Shown here piece after piece: positions 11,801 to 25,525 of a DNA stretch of 64,000 bases; within the stretch, counting starts at the first letter, position 1; every line of letters starts with the position of its first letter. Below the pieces are notes generated by a model. It was not told the DNA's origin, searched no databases, and saw only the letters and a program-made list of their open reading frames with translations. Both the position numbers and the translations under genes were made by a program. The stretch comes from Coffea arabica (Eukaryota; Streptophyta; Magnoliopsida; Gentianales; Rubiaceae), in contig NC_092317.1 in the NCBI RefSeq assembly GCF_036785885.1, positions 3,412,501-3,476,500 on the forward strand, given 5' to 3'.

Positions 11801-13759
11801 AAACCTGCTCTAAGAACAAAAGCACATACAACATTGCGAAAATAAGACAATGAGTATTCGAATACATTGTCAAGTAAGCGAACTCTTGCAAAACGCCTCT
11901 TATCAGTGAATGAGAGCTCCAAACCATCATTTAACTGCACAAGAGAACAAGAAGAAACCCACTGTGTAAGAAGAAATACTTGCAAAATGAAAGAACATTC
12001 TTTTCCTTGGCATGATTACAAACTTTGACAGCTAAACATGATTTTTCGTTAATTCAGATACAACCAAGCAACTGAGAAATAGATAAATTAAGCATTGAAA
12101 TATCAGACAAGATTTTTCTAACTTTAGAAGATGGATAGCAGATAAAGACTTAAAACTCCCTAGGGAAAAGTTTACATTTAGAAAAAAATTTACAGATGTT
12201 AGGCCAGCATTTTCATTGTTAAGCTGAGAGGTTTCAGACAAAAATGACAACAACATGGCAAAGCTGCACTAAAGAGCATTAACCAGGCCCAATATCTTCA
12301 TGCATGCTCCAGAGAGATGGTAATAGGCTACTCATTCCACACAACCCAGGAATAGCTTCTGGTATTCTGAAGCAGAAAAACTAAAAGGTCAGAAGTACTT
12401 CGTGAGTTTACCAACCAAAGTCCATCTCAGGCATATGACAAGGACATACAGTTTAGGTTACGTGGACTCGCCTACAATAAGCCAAATATGCATGTTGAAC
12501 GCTTAACATCCAACAAGGACATGAAATATGGTTTGACAAACCTATATAATGCTGTAAACCTAGCATGATATATCATTGTTCAAATTTTACATTCTTTCTA
12601 TAGTAAAGTCTACTGCTAATTTATGGTAGGAAGTAGCAGTTGCAGTTCAAACTTAAAACCAAAGCAGGCAATAGTTTGATTAATATGAGGCAGCGATGCT
12701 GCTTACCTCAACAAAGAACTTGGAATACTTCGAAGGCCACTCATCAGTGTCTTTTACAGAAGACCTGCGAGTAATAAAGCAATTTATCCTCATCGGTACA
12801 CAAAAGTTTTGAAAAAGAGCAACCATATCTGTAACAAAGTCCAATAATAGAAAAGTTCTTTCATTAGTATCAAGTGCAACTTAATTAAGCACAGGAGAAG
12901 ATATGATTGGTTTCCCATGTTTCCTCCACACAAATTAATGAAAACAGGAAGGAAAAACAAGAATGGAAGGACTTAGTTCAGAAAAAGAACATAATCTGAA
13001 CCTTAACTTCCACAATCGTTATCTTAGTGCACTCCCCAATAATCACCTATTTCTGTTTTTCCATTGACTCAGCCAATTTACTTCTGTCTTCTGATCTCCG
13101 TCTTTATCTAAATAATAAAATTGCAGAGCCTCGAACATGCATATACAGATCTGTATCCGCAACAATCTTAACATCAAAAAACCATTTTGACAGAAATCAC
13201 GCAGCAGCTCACGCAGCAGCTTAATTCCAGAAAGAACAGCATTTTCCCGGGGAAAAAAATTTTCAAAGCTTTCCGCACAACATCTTATAAAATTACGAGA
13301 TACAAGATTATCACTTTATAAACTGGGACCTAAACAAACCAAATAAAGAAGAGCAAGAGCAAGAAAAAACTTTTCACCTTTTATAGTTAGTAACTGCAAC
13401 TCCCTTAATATATATCGCACCAGTCATCCCTTTAAACAAAAACACAAAAATGATAAACAATTTAAAAAAATAAAAATGTTAACTTTACTGCTGCATGAGC
13501 TTTAGGGTTCCTAGGGAAATGGGATTGTACCGAACTGGAAAGAGGGAAAAGGAGGGGAATTGAGTTGGAGCCACATGTTCTTCCCCTTGCGATGAGCGGC
13601 GACGATGGTTTTCCCATTTAGGGAGGCTTCGAAGTCCTTATGAGATACCCCATCGACGACCTTGGAGTCGTCGGCGATTATTGACTTAACAATCTTCTTG
13701 CCTAAGCAGTGCTCCTCTATAGCTCTTCGAGCAGCTTCGACTTCCGGAAGCTCCGGCAT
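8857..13759 (-). CDS. FPG1: Formamidopyrimidine-DNA glycosylase (FPG/MutM type)
   Basis: Base-excision repair enzyme that removes oxidised purines and nicks abasic sites. Ten exons, right to left: 13531-13759, 13378-13429, 12707-12764, 11866-11934, 11641-11766, 10747-10797, 10297-10374, 9921-10023, 9488-9522 and 8857-9414. They join in frame to 452 residues. The N-terminus MPELPEVEAARR carries the family's catalytic Pro2 (Schiff base) and Glu3; HRKGKNMWLQL carries the beta-strand lysine. Later landmarks are LLDNPVAVPPISELGPDALL, the helix-two-turn-helix region with GIGNWVADEVLYQAKIHP, and NAGGRTTAYVPELQKLGG. The bacterial C-terminal zinc finger is missing, as known for plant FPGs. Instead there is a tail of about 180 residues with alternating Lys and Asp/Glu/Ser clusters (SDDNDDDEPESEED, SARKRKP) that ends in TRRLTRKKV, likely nuclear targeting and DNA or chromatin contact. 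Plant FPG transcripts are known to be alternatively spliced. Confidence 0.95.
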
Positions 13760-14446
13760 CCTCCCGTTCTCACAACAGTGTGTGTGGTGTGTGCCAATGT
13801 TTGGCGCGCTTTTCTGTTATGCTCTCTTCTTGTCCCCAGTCCAGTAACTCCGGGGCTTTAGCTTTGAAGATTTTTCACCCGATTCACCGTGGTCGAAACG
13901 ACTTCGCATCGTCTTCGCAATTCTAGCACTTGGATTATCAATCTTTCCTTTCCACGGGGCCCAGCCTGCATCAAAGATTTTTCTGAGGCCCAATAAACTT
14001 AAGGAAAAAAGGATTTTTTTGACCTCTGGTCCATTAAAAAAAATTAGTAGTTGTTTGCTTTACATGTTGTCGGGGAAACGGCAATAAATTGGGAGAGGGA
14101 GGACATGCATCTTGCCAGCAGCCCTTTGGCCATCCCCTTAAGTTTTAGTGGTGTTGACTCTCCACCAATTGCCAATATATGTGGTCGTTTTCAGTGACCT
14201 TTTTTAATGGATTTTCTATTCTCATCGACTCCCCCTCTTAATAAATTAGGATAGATTGATTTATAGAAATATTATCGTTAAGACAAAAAAAAGAGGGCAT
14301 GCATTCTTGCTTAGGCGTAGGAAGAAAAGATAAACAAAGATTCAGCTGACAAACAAGGCTACACAACCTATTTATGTTCATAATTCATTTTCTTTTCTAT
14401 CAAGAGGAGGCAGAAGCCACAAATACGTGATGCATAAAAGTAGCCA

Positions 14447-14540
14447 AAAGATAATTGGGAAGGTAAAAAGGTGTATTGAAAATTGTAATGATGATGTAAG
14501 CAAATAAATTTGGGGAAATAAAGCCCAATCCAAACAAACC
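14447..14540. mobile_element. Partial MITE of the GTTTGTTTGGATA family
   Basis: The segment with ATAATTGGGAAGGTAAAAAG and TGATGTAAGCAAATA, ending AATCCAAACAAACC, matches 40005-40098 closely and 48470-48569 in part. Only the right half is clear here; the left half is lost or too diverged for me to trace. Confidence 0.55.
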
Positions 14541-15685
14541 ACTGAGTCAACCTGCGTAACTTCTATCAATTCCCGCCGTAAATAAAGAAACAGCATTATA
14601 AGTTGTAGCATTAATTTGGTAACTAACTTAAGTTGGCCCTATATTACACGATAGGCCGTACCCTAATCACGCATGTTGTCGTTGGAGGCATAATATGTTA
14701 ATTACTGGATCATGGGTGACTGGGACAACTATTTCAGGATGGCACTGTATTTTTCGTTGAAAGATACCAGAACAAAGAACATGCCTGAAGCGTTGTATTG
14801 ACTTCTTTCTTCACATCTTTGGTATTTCTGTGCGAGGAAAAAGGTTGAATGCGTCCATGCCAAACACTTTCTTTTACCATTTTATTTTATTTCCCCGATC
14901 ACATTCTTATAAGCTCACTTACCGTCTCTCGTTGCAGCAGGCGACAAGACATACCAAAACAAGCCAAAGGGAACATCTTAAGAATATTCATGAAGTCGAC
15001 CGTCCAAAATATTTATTATCTGATCTTGGAATTGGACAAAACAATCAAATTCCACGTAGAAGTCAGTTCCTTTTGGGGGAGAGTGATCCCAGATTCTTGA
15101 TCGAGGCCTCTGCAATGACATATTGTTGATTCTACATTTACTTTTCGTAATCATCTTCTTATTTTTCGGTTTTGTCCCCCTGGATTGTTTGTTGCTAAAT
15201 TAAAAAAAAAAAAATTTGACCAACTAACTTTTGAGCTGATTTGCTGCTGTTCTCTTAAGTACCTCAGAAGCCTGCCCAAATAAGAAGAAAGAAAAAGCAG
15301 CGAACTTAGAAAACGCCTTTAGCGAAGAATTGTCGCATAAATCCAGCTTGCAAACCGTCGTCATTCACAATGGAAGCAGTTCAACCAGCCCAAAAACTCC
15401 AGCTTTCAAATTAATTTGGGATTAGCTCCGCCGGCAACAGCTACTAACAATTGAAGCAGAATACATTTGCATTATCTACCGTTTGATTTCATGAACTGAA
15501 AGCTGCTGAGAAAGTTTTATAAGTCGGTAATAAGGTCAAGAAGCGTCTCAACCAACGTAGGATACCACTACCATGCTGCTGAGACCATGTGTTCCACGTG
15601 CACCACAAAAATTGATTGTCACCGTACCAGTAGTCACCATGACCTAACAACTCACTCATTACGCACTCATGTCTCTGAATCTTTC

Positions 15686-15780
15686 TTTCGGACATTTCCT
15701 TCAAAAAAAAGAAAAAAGAAATTTTCGGACATCTCCTTCGAAAAAAAAAAAAAGAAAGAGAGAATCTTTCGGACATGTGG
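15686..15780 (+). repeat. Imperfect tandem repeat with TTTCGGACAT units
   Basis: TTTCGGACAT recurs at about 15686, 15723 and 15767. The first two are followed by TTCCTTC or CTCCTTC and then a purine-rich A-run, so the period is roughly 37-45 bases. It looks like slippage or a small duplication; no coding role is apparent. Confidence 0.6.
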
Positions 15781-16357
15781 ACGGATTTAAATCTTTGTCA
15801 GCCTTTTTTCTTTCTCTCTGAAAGTTGCCAGATTTGATGGTGTTATAAATGATCAATAGCTTGAAAAGGATTGAGTACTGGTGGGGTTGCATGGTTGAAA
15901 GACGGGGGGCCTAATTCAAACCGTTAAAAAGGTATTTGCCTTTGCGCCTATAATTGTAGAGAATACGATCTGTACATAAGTACTATTTCACTCGTACCAC
16001 AATTAACTTAGTTTCCAATATCTCAAATTTCTTTTAGTATATCTTTCAAGTAGATATCTTCCAAGTAGAGAAACACAACAATCTTCCAAGTAGATGATTT
16101 TTATCTTAAAAAGAAAAGGTAGATGACTTGTATCTTAGGATTAATTATCTATATCCTAACCCTGTATATATTGTTAATTTTAGATCAATGATAAATATGT
16201 AAATTTTGAATTTAAAATTTAATTTTTATATATCTGTCATGAATCTAATGGTAATTATGTATATGCACAGTTAGTGTCATACAAACCTTACTCTTTATCT
16301 TATTAATACAAGTATTTCTAATTAACCAATTAAAGTTTGTCTGGTATCTACTACTCC

Positions 16358-16550
16358 GTTTGGATTAACCTATTTTTCAAAAACAAGTTTTTCAAATACA
16401 ATAATATAGTAATACACAAACAAAAATAATTCAAAAAATATTTTATCCATATAATATATCATCAGTATTTCAAAAAACATGTATAATAGTTTTTCATATA
16501 CACTGTTACAGTATAATATTTCAAAAACACCCTCTCTGATTGGAAACAAA
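16358..16550. mobile_element. MITE copy, same family as 1737-1862
   Basis: Starts GTTTGGATTA and carries CAAAAACAAGTTTTTCAAAT, an AGTAATACACAAACAAAAAT core and TTTTTCATATACACTGTTAC, all shared with the FRS intron copy. The right terminal repeat has decayed to GATTGGAAAC, so the right border is approximate. Confidence 0.6.
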
Positions 16551-17151
16551 ATCTACAAAAATATTTTTAAACTTGAACACACTCAGGCAAAGGCAGTTTC
16601 CTTCAAATTTACACATATTGGTTAAAGTAGAGAACTAAAGATTCCTTTTCTCTCTCTTTCTCTCTCTCAAATTGTGATTTAAAATTTAGCTAAAAATGTG
16701 GGTATCTCGTTTATCTATTCCCCCTCTAAGCTCCACTAGCTTTCTTAGCTTGGCAGCCTTCAAAATTTATTGGACTGTTCATTCATTAATACTCGCACCT
16801 ACGTAGACGACGGTACCTACCAACACCTAAAAGAAATAGCTTGAAGCCATTTAAAGCACATGTAGTTAAGCAGTCAAAACCAAGAAGGGAATGTGCTGAA
16901 GCCGTTGATGACTTCATTTAGTGATAAAAACAATTACATCGTCATGTAAGTTAAGAAGATCGTGAATCTGTTTATTTGAGTAATCAAGTATTTTGATGAG
17001 ATTTGAAGATGTTTAACTAAAAACAAGTTGAGAAAGTAGGCCCGAGTTTGTGTGGCACCGTGTTCATCTTGATCTAAACCACTTCTAGCCTGCACGATTC
17101 CATGTTTCGTATAAAACACAACAATTGCTGCCTCCTCCTTTCTTTCTTTTC

Positions 17152-17186
17152 GTTTCGTTTTGTTTTGTTTTGTTTTGTTTTGTTTT
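17152..17186 (+). repeat. (GTTTT)n microsatellite
   Basis: About seven pentanucleotide units, the first with a C substitution. Simple sequence repeat in the intergenic region. Confidence 0.85.
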
Positions 17187-17460
17187 GAGGAAGACTTTAA
17201 ACAGCGATCTGAAAGTGAAGTGAACCAGGAATGTTACGATTGCTTGACCACATATTGTCCCTACCTCTTCAACCGCAAAATATATGTTTAATTCTTTATC
17301 TATTTCACACTTAATCCGAAGTCATACGATCGATGCTATTTGAAAAAAAAAAAATCATTGGGCGTGTTTAGATACATATTTTTTCTCAAATATTATTATT
17401 TTATTTTACACATTTTATGATTATATTTTTTAAAAAAATTCACGTATATCATATTACAAA

Positions 17461-17605
17461 TGATTAATCTTTCCTGCACTGACAGTGTATACGCTGTCAT
17501 CGTTAGATTCATGAAATTCAACTTTTACACACACTTGCAAAAGTTGAATTTCATGAATCTAAGATGACAGTGTTTACACTGTGACAACGTATATAAGATT
17601 TACCC
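17461..17605. mobile_element. Fold-back MITE with 9-bp TSD, Mutator-like
   Basis: Nearly the whole 145-bp element is an inverted repeat. The left arm ends TTAGATTCATGAAATTCAAC and the right arm begins with its reverse complement, with a spacer of about 12 bases (ACACACACTTGC). The outer parts carry CTGACAGTGTATAC-like motifs. The nine bases TATTACAAA lie directly on both sides (17452-17460 and 17606-17614), the target duplication length of Mutator-like elements. A transcript would fold into a long hairpin. Confidence 0.8.
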
Positions 17606-18725
17606 TATTACAAAAATTATTGCAATTGTTACTTGGAAATTAGAGCCAGGTCATGTGCTTTGAACTTTGAAGACGTTGGGCATTGGCTGAAAAGCTGCAG
17701 TAGATAAAATTTTATGCGCGTCAGCAAACGAGATTTTCGTGAGCATTTCCAAGCTTGCTGGTCGGAAAATGGACTCATTATTATTTAAAAAAAAAAAGGA
17801 GCCGAGGAAAACGATGAAGAGCAAGCACCAAGTTAACACAACATGAAACCCGTGTCATTGAAAAAATAAACTGTACGTTTTCGCTTAAAATTGAACCAGC
17901 ATCTCTTCTCCTCCCAATGGACTCAAAAAGTGCCAAAAACAAAGTAGTCTCAGAAACAGCTCCCGATGGTTGAGAAAATAATACATGTAAGACTCTAGGA
18001 GGAGCGGAATCCAGCCAGCTGAGAAAACAAGAAACACGGCCACCATACCAGACCAGCAAAAACCCAGCCCATTTTCACGCCACGTGGCACGAGACTGAAC
18101 CGTCTCCTTCGTTTCCCCACCAATTTTGTTTTTGTCTGAATGTATATGGGTGATGGGGCTGCCTGCTGCCCTTCCCCCTTAAAAAAAGGAGCATCGCATC
18201 TAGTGTGTGTTTTGTGCGTGGAAAAATAAATGAGATCAGCAGAGCCCCAAATAATAAAAAAGAAAAGAAAAGAAAATTGTATTTTGAAAATAAAAATAAA
18301 AAAAAGGGTAAAAGAGAGAGAGAGAGAGTGTGTGTGGTGGTCACTGGGTCAGCAGCCATCAGTGTTGTGGTGTGTGTGCGTGTGTAAATTGTAATCTGTA
18401 ATATATCAAGCAAGCAAGAAGGAGAGGTCAGGATTTCTTACAAATCCACGAGAACCTCAACCTAAAACCCTTATCCTATCTTCTTTCTTTCTCTACCCCT
18501 TAAGATTTTCCCTTCACCCCTTTTCTTCCTTTTTATCATCCAATACACCTAATAACACCTAACTCGTACTCCTCTTATCTATCTCTCAGCTCCCTAACTC
18601 GTATTCCTTCTTCTTCTTCTTCCTTTTTTTAGTTATGAAGAGCTCTTCCATCCGATTTTGCATGGGCATGCCGGCGGCCATTAATGCATAACTTTCACTA
18701 ATAATCCAAGTTTCAATCCCAGTCG

Positions 18726-18733
18726 TATTTATA
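18726..18733 (+). promoter_or_regulatory. Candidate TATA box of the REC gene
   Basis: TATTTATA lies 77 bases before the ATG at 18803, followed by a pyrimidine-rich leader. Position and sequence suit a TATA box, but the start site is inferred. Confidence 0.45.
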
Positions 18734-18802
18734 GCGAGGCTAGCCAGCTCCCTTCAACTCGTTTCTTATACATATTTCCTCTGAAAAAGAAAGAATTAGG
18801 AT

Positions 18803-21800
18803 ATGGCCCCAAGGTCAGGCAGGGGCAAAGGAAACAAAGCTAAGACTGATAAGAAGAAGAAAGAAGAGAAAGGTTAGAATCTCATATATATGTTACTTTA
18901 TTATGCCCATGTACTCCTATGCTGGAATGTTTCACATTACACGAATTCTTTGTGAATTCATCAGCTGTGGATTTTTTTTGATATCTTATCATTTCAGAAT
19001 TCACGATTGATAGCGTCGTTTGATTTGTCTTATCACTTGCAGTTGTACCTGGTGTTCTTGACATAACTGTCATCACCCCATATGAAACTCAAGTCATACT
19101 CAAGGTATTTGATTTTTTGCCCATGCCAGAAAGGGTTTAGTTAGTTAATGTGAATGACCGGTCTGACGAATTTGCACTACTGTTTTCTTTGTTTGTTAAG
19201 CTTGCTCAGTTATTGATTAAAAGAGAATTTTAACTGTTTTTTTTTTTTTCATCTTTGGGAATCCAGGGCATCTCGACGGACAAGATACTGGATGTGAAGA
19301 AGTTGCTTGCTGCCAATGTTGAAACATGCCACCTTACAAACTATTCTTTATCTCATGAGGTGATGACGAATTCTTTTTAAAAAAATAAAAAAAAAAAATT
19401 TTCCGTCCGTATAAACTAAATTCATACTAGTATTTATTACAAGTTAAGTCCAGGTAGGTGTATATATTATATGCCTAGTGTTTGGCTGATGAAAAATTTT
19501 AATCATGCTTTAGTCGTCGGATTCGATTAACAAAATGGAATAGCCTAAACTGCAGGTTAAAGGACAAAAATTAAATGACAAGTTGGAGGTTGTCACCCTC
19601 AAGCCATGTCTGCTGAAGATGGTCGAAGGTAGGTGATGATTATAATACCAATATGTTCAGCCCTCGTGGCTCTTCCTAGTGCCGTTAAATCTATGCTATC
19701 TATATATGATTTGCTAGTCATTTTAAGAATCCTATGCATAGTAAAAATATTCTAGCCAATCTATATATATATATATATATGTACGGGCGCACATTCAAGT
19801 CTGCATTCGGCGCAGTACAGGTTGTTTGTTCCTGGCCAATGCCCAACTGGTCCTTGTCCATTACTTAATTGTTGGAATTTTCGAGGCTGTGTAGTGGGTT
19901 TTCTCGTAGGAGGGGAGGGGTCGAGGGTAAATGAACGATAAGTGCAAGCATTATTATATTATTGCGCTCTCTAAATTTTATATTAAACAAATAAAGCAAA
20001 GCAGGGTGCTTTTCAAAATGTTCTTTGGCTTATTATTATTAGATTAGCTGATAATACAACGAGCCATCAACTTGGATTCCTGTGGCTGCGGTCCCGCTAG
20101 GTTAAATGAACAGCAGAAGAAGGCATATACTTTTTTTTTCAGAAGAAGGCATCTGCTTGGTCGCACCATTTCTACAGTTTTTACTATATCTATATATGAT
20201 GTTATAAAACCTATTATGTTTATGCACCATTTGTTGCTCTTTTCCTGTTTTGGCAGCTTGCAAATACTTGTTATTATTTATTATTAGTATAAAAAAAAAA
20301 TAATGGCCAGTAATAGTAGAAGATGACAATCAGAACTCGTAAACTCCGCATTGGGTCGACCATTCTTATTAATTTAAAGCGTTTGACATAAAAGATGTTT
20401 TGTAGAGTCATAATAGATGTACTGACCTAGCAGGTCATAATAGTGTCTTTGTTTTGACTCCATTACACCCGTCAGAATCGATGTACTAAAAAGATGGGTT
20501 GGCACTTGGCAGGTCATCAAGCTCACTTTTTCACCCACCACCTAAAAGAAAGTACTAGTAGTCTAAGTCAAGATTTTTTTTTTTTTTGGAAGGAAGTATA
20601 AGTCAAGATCAAAATGCCAACAAAATCCTAAAGGGGTATGGAGTATTGAACAAAATATTCTTCATGATAGAAGAAATAAAACGCAATTTGACCAAAAAAA
20701 AAAAAACAAAACCCAAAGTGATTGTGTTGTTGCCTTTTTGGACCCTGATATGAGACGGTTCTATAGTTTCTCAAAACACTCTTGATTGAGTCAAAGATCA
20801 CCACTTTGAGTTTGATGGGAACATTTTTTCATTTTTCATGGTTTTAAAACGATTTTTGGTTCGAATGATAAACGTTTTTGTTTACTGCTGTTTTGGACAA
20901 CAAACGCACGATCCACGTGGTTGATGTAAAAATGCACCAACACGTATTATTGGTGCTTCGGCATCCATCATTCAGATTTCTATTACCCAAAAACATAATA
21001 TTGAGATTTTCCCATTTTGCAATTCAATTGTTCAAACTCATCAAAAATTAGTCAAAATTACTGTATGCTAATTTCAATCCCATGGCCCTACATAATACTA
21101 GTAGTACTGAACCAGTGGTAATTGCCACGTAGAAGGAATAGAGGGGGAAAAAAAAAAGTACTAGTAATTACCTGTCTTAAACATATTGTCCAATTATTCC
21201 TTCTTATTGACAAAATTGCCACTCACTTGTCTTTCCTCAGAGGACTACGCAGAGGTGTCTCAAGTGTTAGCCCACGTGCGGAGACTACTTGACATAGTCG
21301 CGTGCACTACACGCTTCGCCAAGACCAGAGGTGGAAGAGCCGCCACCGCTGGCGGCGGAACAGAATCTCGTGCCAAGAAGAACAAAACCCAGCAAAATAG
21401 TCCATCTGGCCGACCGTCCTCACCGGCTGATGGAGAAGTCCGGCCACCGGATTCTCCATCGCCGTCGCCGGCGCCGGCGGCAGCCGTAGGTGAAGGCTAT
21501 GATATGGTGGCTATACACCCGATTCCGAAGCTCTCCGATTTCTACGAGTTCTTCAATTTCTCCCACCTAACTCCTCCAATATTAAGTGGGTTTTTTTCTC
21601 TTCCTTTTCCTTTTTCTACTAGTGGAGCATTTAATTCCAAAGTTCAATCTTTTTTATCCATTTTTTTAATGTAAACTGTATTCTTTCCATTTCGGCTTCA
21701 TGCAGATTTGAAAAGGGTGGATCGTAAAGATGGAGAGATGGGGCGCGAAGGAGATTTTTTCGAAATGCAGGTGCATTTTTCTTCTACTCCTGTTGTTTTT

Positions 21801-24800
21801 GTAAAGATGTCGTTCTCCCCTCCCCCCCCAACCCTCCTCCTTCTTTTGTAGTATAGAAGTTTTAGAAATTGAGGACGTTGATGATGGAAATTGTGTGCAT
21901 GTAGATCAAAATATGCAATGGCAAATTAATACAAGTGGTTGCATCAAGAAAAGGTTTCTATACTATGGGAAAGCAATTTTTACAAAGCCACTCCTTGGTT
22001 GATCTTCTGCAGCAGCTTAGCCAAGCCTTTGTTAATGTAAGCTATTTTCGTAATGCTTCACTGCTAACTACTTCAGCTGCTTAATTTGCATAGAGTTGAT
22101 GATATGATCTTGCACTCTTCTTTCGTATGATTCGGTTTTGTGCATGGACAAGTTAAATGTTTGCTGTGGTCAAGCACAAATATTTATTACAGTATATTAC
22201 AAAGTGTGCCATTTTCCTTTTATGGCTAAAACTTGGATTTTGTTCCGATTCCAACTAATATCTCTACTTAAGAGAAATACCATTTGAATGATGGCTAAAT
22301 CTTGAGCAATAGTTCCAACTTCCAACTTCATTTCGTGGAAAAAAGGCATTTGTTTGACCGTTTTTAGACTCAGTTAATGGCTACTTTACTGAAAACTTGG
22401 ATAATTTTCTCCAAATGACGTGACTTGGTTTTTTATCTTTGCATGGCATGTGAGTTCTCCAGCTACAGATGTGTTGAAATGGTACCTAATTTGCTTTACT
22501 GATGAGTAATAGCTGTGACTTTTGTGCAGGCATATGATTCATTAATGAAATCCTTTATAGAACACAATAAGGTGACCACTGTTGTACTATACAAGCTTCT
22601 ATTTTAAAATTTGAATACGATAAATTGGAAGAAGTGAACTGATTACAATGCACTCTTCAGTTTGGCAATCTTCCATATGGTTTCCGGGCCAACACTTGGC
22701 TTGTCCCTCCATCTGTAGCCGATCCTACATCGGAATTTGCACCCCTGCCAGCAGAGGATGAAAATTGGGGAGGCAATGGTGGGGGTCAGGGAAGGCATGG
22801 AGAGTATGTGTTGAGACCATGGGCTACAGAATTTGCAATATTGGCAAGCCTTCCTTGTAAAACTGAGGAGGAGAGGGTGGTCCGCGACCGGAAGGCCTTT
22901 TTGCTTCACAATCTTTTTGTTGAGGTTTCAACCTTCAAAGCAGTTTCAGCCATAGGCGAACTAATGGATTCCACTGCAAAAGGTAGAATCAATTCTTCTA
23001 CAGGTTCAATATTGCTTGAGGATCGTGTTGGAGACTTGTCTATAACAGTAAAAAGAGATGCAACAGATGCGAGCTCAAAAGCAGAAGTTAAAAATATCTT
23101 CTCGGGAATTCCTAACCAATCCTCTCAGGAAGTGACTCAAAGAAACTTACTTAAAGGGTTGACTGCAGATGAGAGTGTAGTTATGCATGTGGGTAACTTC
23201 CACTTCTCTTGACACTGCTTTGTTATTCTTTATCACCTGATCCAGCACAATCTTTTGAATGCCAACAAACCATCTTGCCACTCTTTTATTGGAATATTTA
23301 GTCGGTACTCATCATACATGTTAACTATCATAATTAGTTGATAGTAAGATCCAGAGTTGATGGGGTTATGGTCCTTCAGGATCTATTTAATTAGAAGGAA
23401 AGAGTCAAAAGGTAGATTTGGTGGATTTTTTTTTGTATAATATCTTCTATCAAATTAAGGTCCTAGCTTGATTTTGAAAGAAACTTTTGGATCTGAGATG
23501 ATTATGTCGAAAGTAGGTGTGCCACCACTCACAACTGAAACATTCTCCTGGCAGAAATTACAGGGAATTATCAGACAAAAATTTATTCCTCCTTTCTCTT
23601 CAGTCATTGACTTCCTTTCTGATCTTATCTGAAGAGATTAAGAATATAACTAATTCTGTTGCAGGATACTCCCTCATTGGGAGTTGTTGTTGTGAGACAT
23701 TGCGGATATACTGCAACAGTTAAAGTTATTGGCCATGTCAAGAGGGGAAGGAATTTAGTGAATAACATAGAAATTGATGACCAACCGGAAGGAGGAGCCA
23801 ATGCACTCAACATTAACAGGTACCCATGACATTTCTGCTTTCTCCACTTTGAATCTATGAAGTCAGATAACGCTTCAAAATGAAGTTTCAGCTCAAAACA
23901 AATTTACAGTTCCTCTTTTTAAGGATGGAAGTTCATGTGGGTAGGAATCCGCCGACCTCATAATTAAACTAGAAATTGTAGAATTGTTGTTTCATTGGGT
24001 GGATGGTGGTGCAAAGCAGAAATCTGTACGGCCAACTTTGTTTAAAAAAGAGTTCATATGATTATCAGTTGATACAATGTGCAAAATGCCAAAGAAGTTG
24101 CACTTGCACTTGGTTCTGCAACTAAACTTGCACCTTGGATTTCAGAGGAAGTCAAACTCTATGGAATTAATTTTCAAAATGTGGAGCTTTATTTTTGCGT
24201 GGGGTCTCAAGGGGAACATTGCTAAACAACTTTTAATCATCCATAATTATAAAGTTAATCTCTTTTAGTAGCCTTGTTTAGTAGATTGAACACAAAGTTC
24301 CTGCTGTAATGTGTCAAAATTTGCATAAATGCTCTGGATTTTCATGCTTACTCCGGTTCTATGGTTTTTGGCAGCTTGCGCATTTTGCTTCACAAGTCAT
24401 TTACTTCTGAATCATCTGGGGAAGGCCAATCACGTAACTCCCATTACTGTAACTTTGAGAAATCAAGGTGCATTGTTCGAAAAATAGTTGAAGATAGTTT
24501 GAGTAAATTAGCAGACGAAGCTATGCATGATAGGACTATCAGGTGGGAACTTGGTTCTTGCTGGTTACAGCATCTACAAAAACAGGAAACACCAACAGAA
24601 AACAGTTCAAAAAATAAAGAGGATGATAACAAGGTTGAGCCAGTGGTTAAAGGCTTAGGGAAGCAATTTAAAATGCTGAAGAAGAGGGAAAGGAAACCAA
24701 ATAGTTCAAGTAGCATAGAAGAAAATGAAGAAAGTGGCGGAGTCAGCGGTTCCAACACCAAAAGCAGCATTGATGAGTTAAATAGCAATGACTCTGAATG

Positions 24801-25452
24801 TGGAAATGAGTTGAGGAATATTATTTCTGAAGAAGCTTATCAACGTCTGAAAGAAAGTGGAACCGGTCTTCATCTCAAGGTATTATTAGGCTTAATTCAA
24901 CAAACAAAAGTCATGCTACTATACACAAAGTCAATTGAGTGATTCAACCGTTCCCCTCCCACACATGCGCACACACTAAGTGGGAGAAATTATGAGAAGA
25001 GGAAGGACACGAGTACATAGAGGGAAACTATTCTTGTATATAGTTTGTTTCATACTTATAAGGGTTCATCCTGTGCCTTTCATTTTCTTTCCTTTTGTGT
25101 TCAATGGAATTTGATTGGCCATTGAAATATACTTCTCCTGAGTTTATAAGCTTCTGTTAACAGTCTGTCGATGAGCTCATGAAGCTGGCCCATAAGTATT
25201 ATGACGAAGTTGCTTTGCCTAAGCTGGTAAGATGTATCTTGGTTCTAAATTGGAGGGTTTTAAGAAGTTCTACCATTGTTGTCTGCACAGTGTTATAGCT
25301 CGATATCTTGTCTATTGTAGGTTACGGACTTTGCATCTCTTGAACTGTCCCCAGTTGATGGACGCACGCTCACTGAGTTCATGCATCTAAGAGGGTTGCG
25401 GATGTGTTCTTTGGGTCGGGTGGTAAGATACTAATTCTCTGTTCTCCCTCTC

Positions 25453-25525
<73 letters not shown>

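Larger units (their letters stand above)
13760..18802. other. Gene-poor intergenic region between FPG1 and REC
   Basis: Five kilobases between divergent genes. It holds the small transposons and repeats listed separately, long A/T runs and AT-rich filler. Short open frames here show no recognisable domain and lack codon structure. The last few hundred bases, pyrimidine-rich from about 18470, are the REC promoter and leader. Confidence 0.6.

Noticed and set aside
15489-15776. Minus-strand frame rich in Phe and Lys
   Set aside because: It is created by poly-A/poly-T runs and a tandem repeat; no domain.
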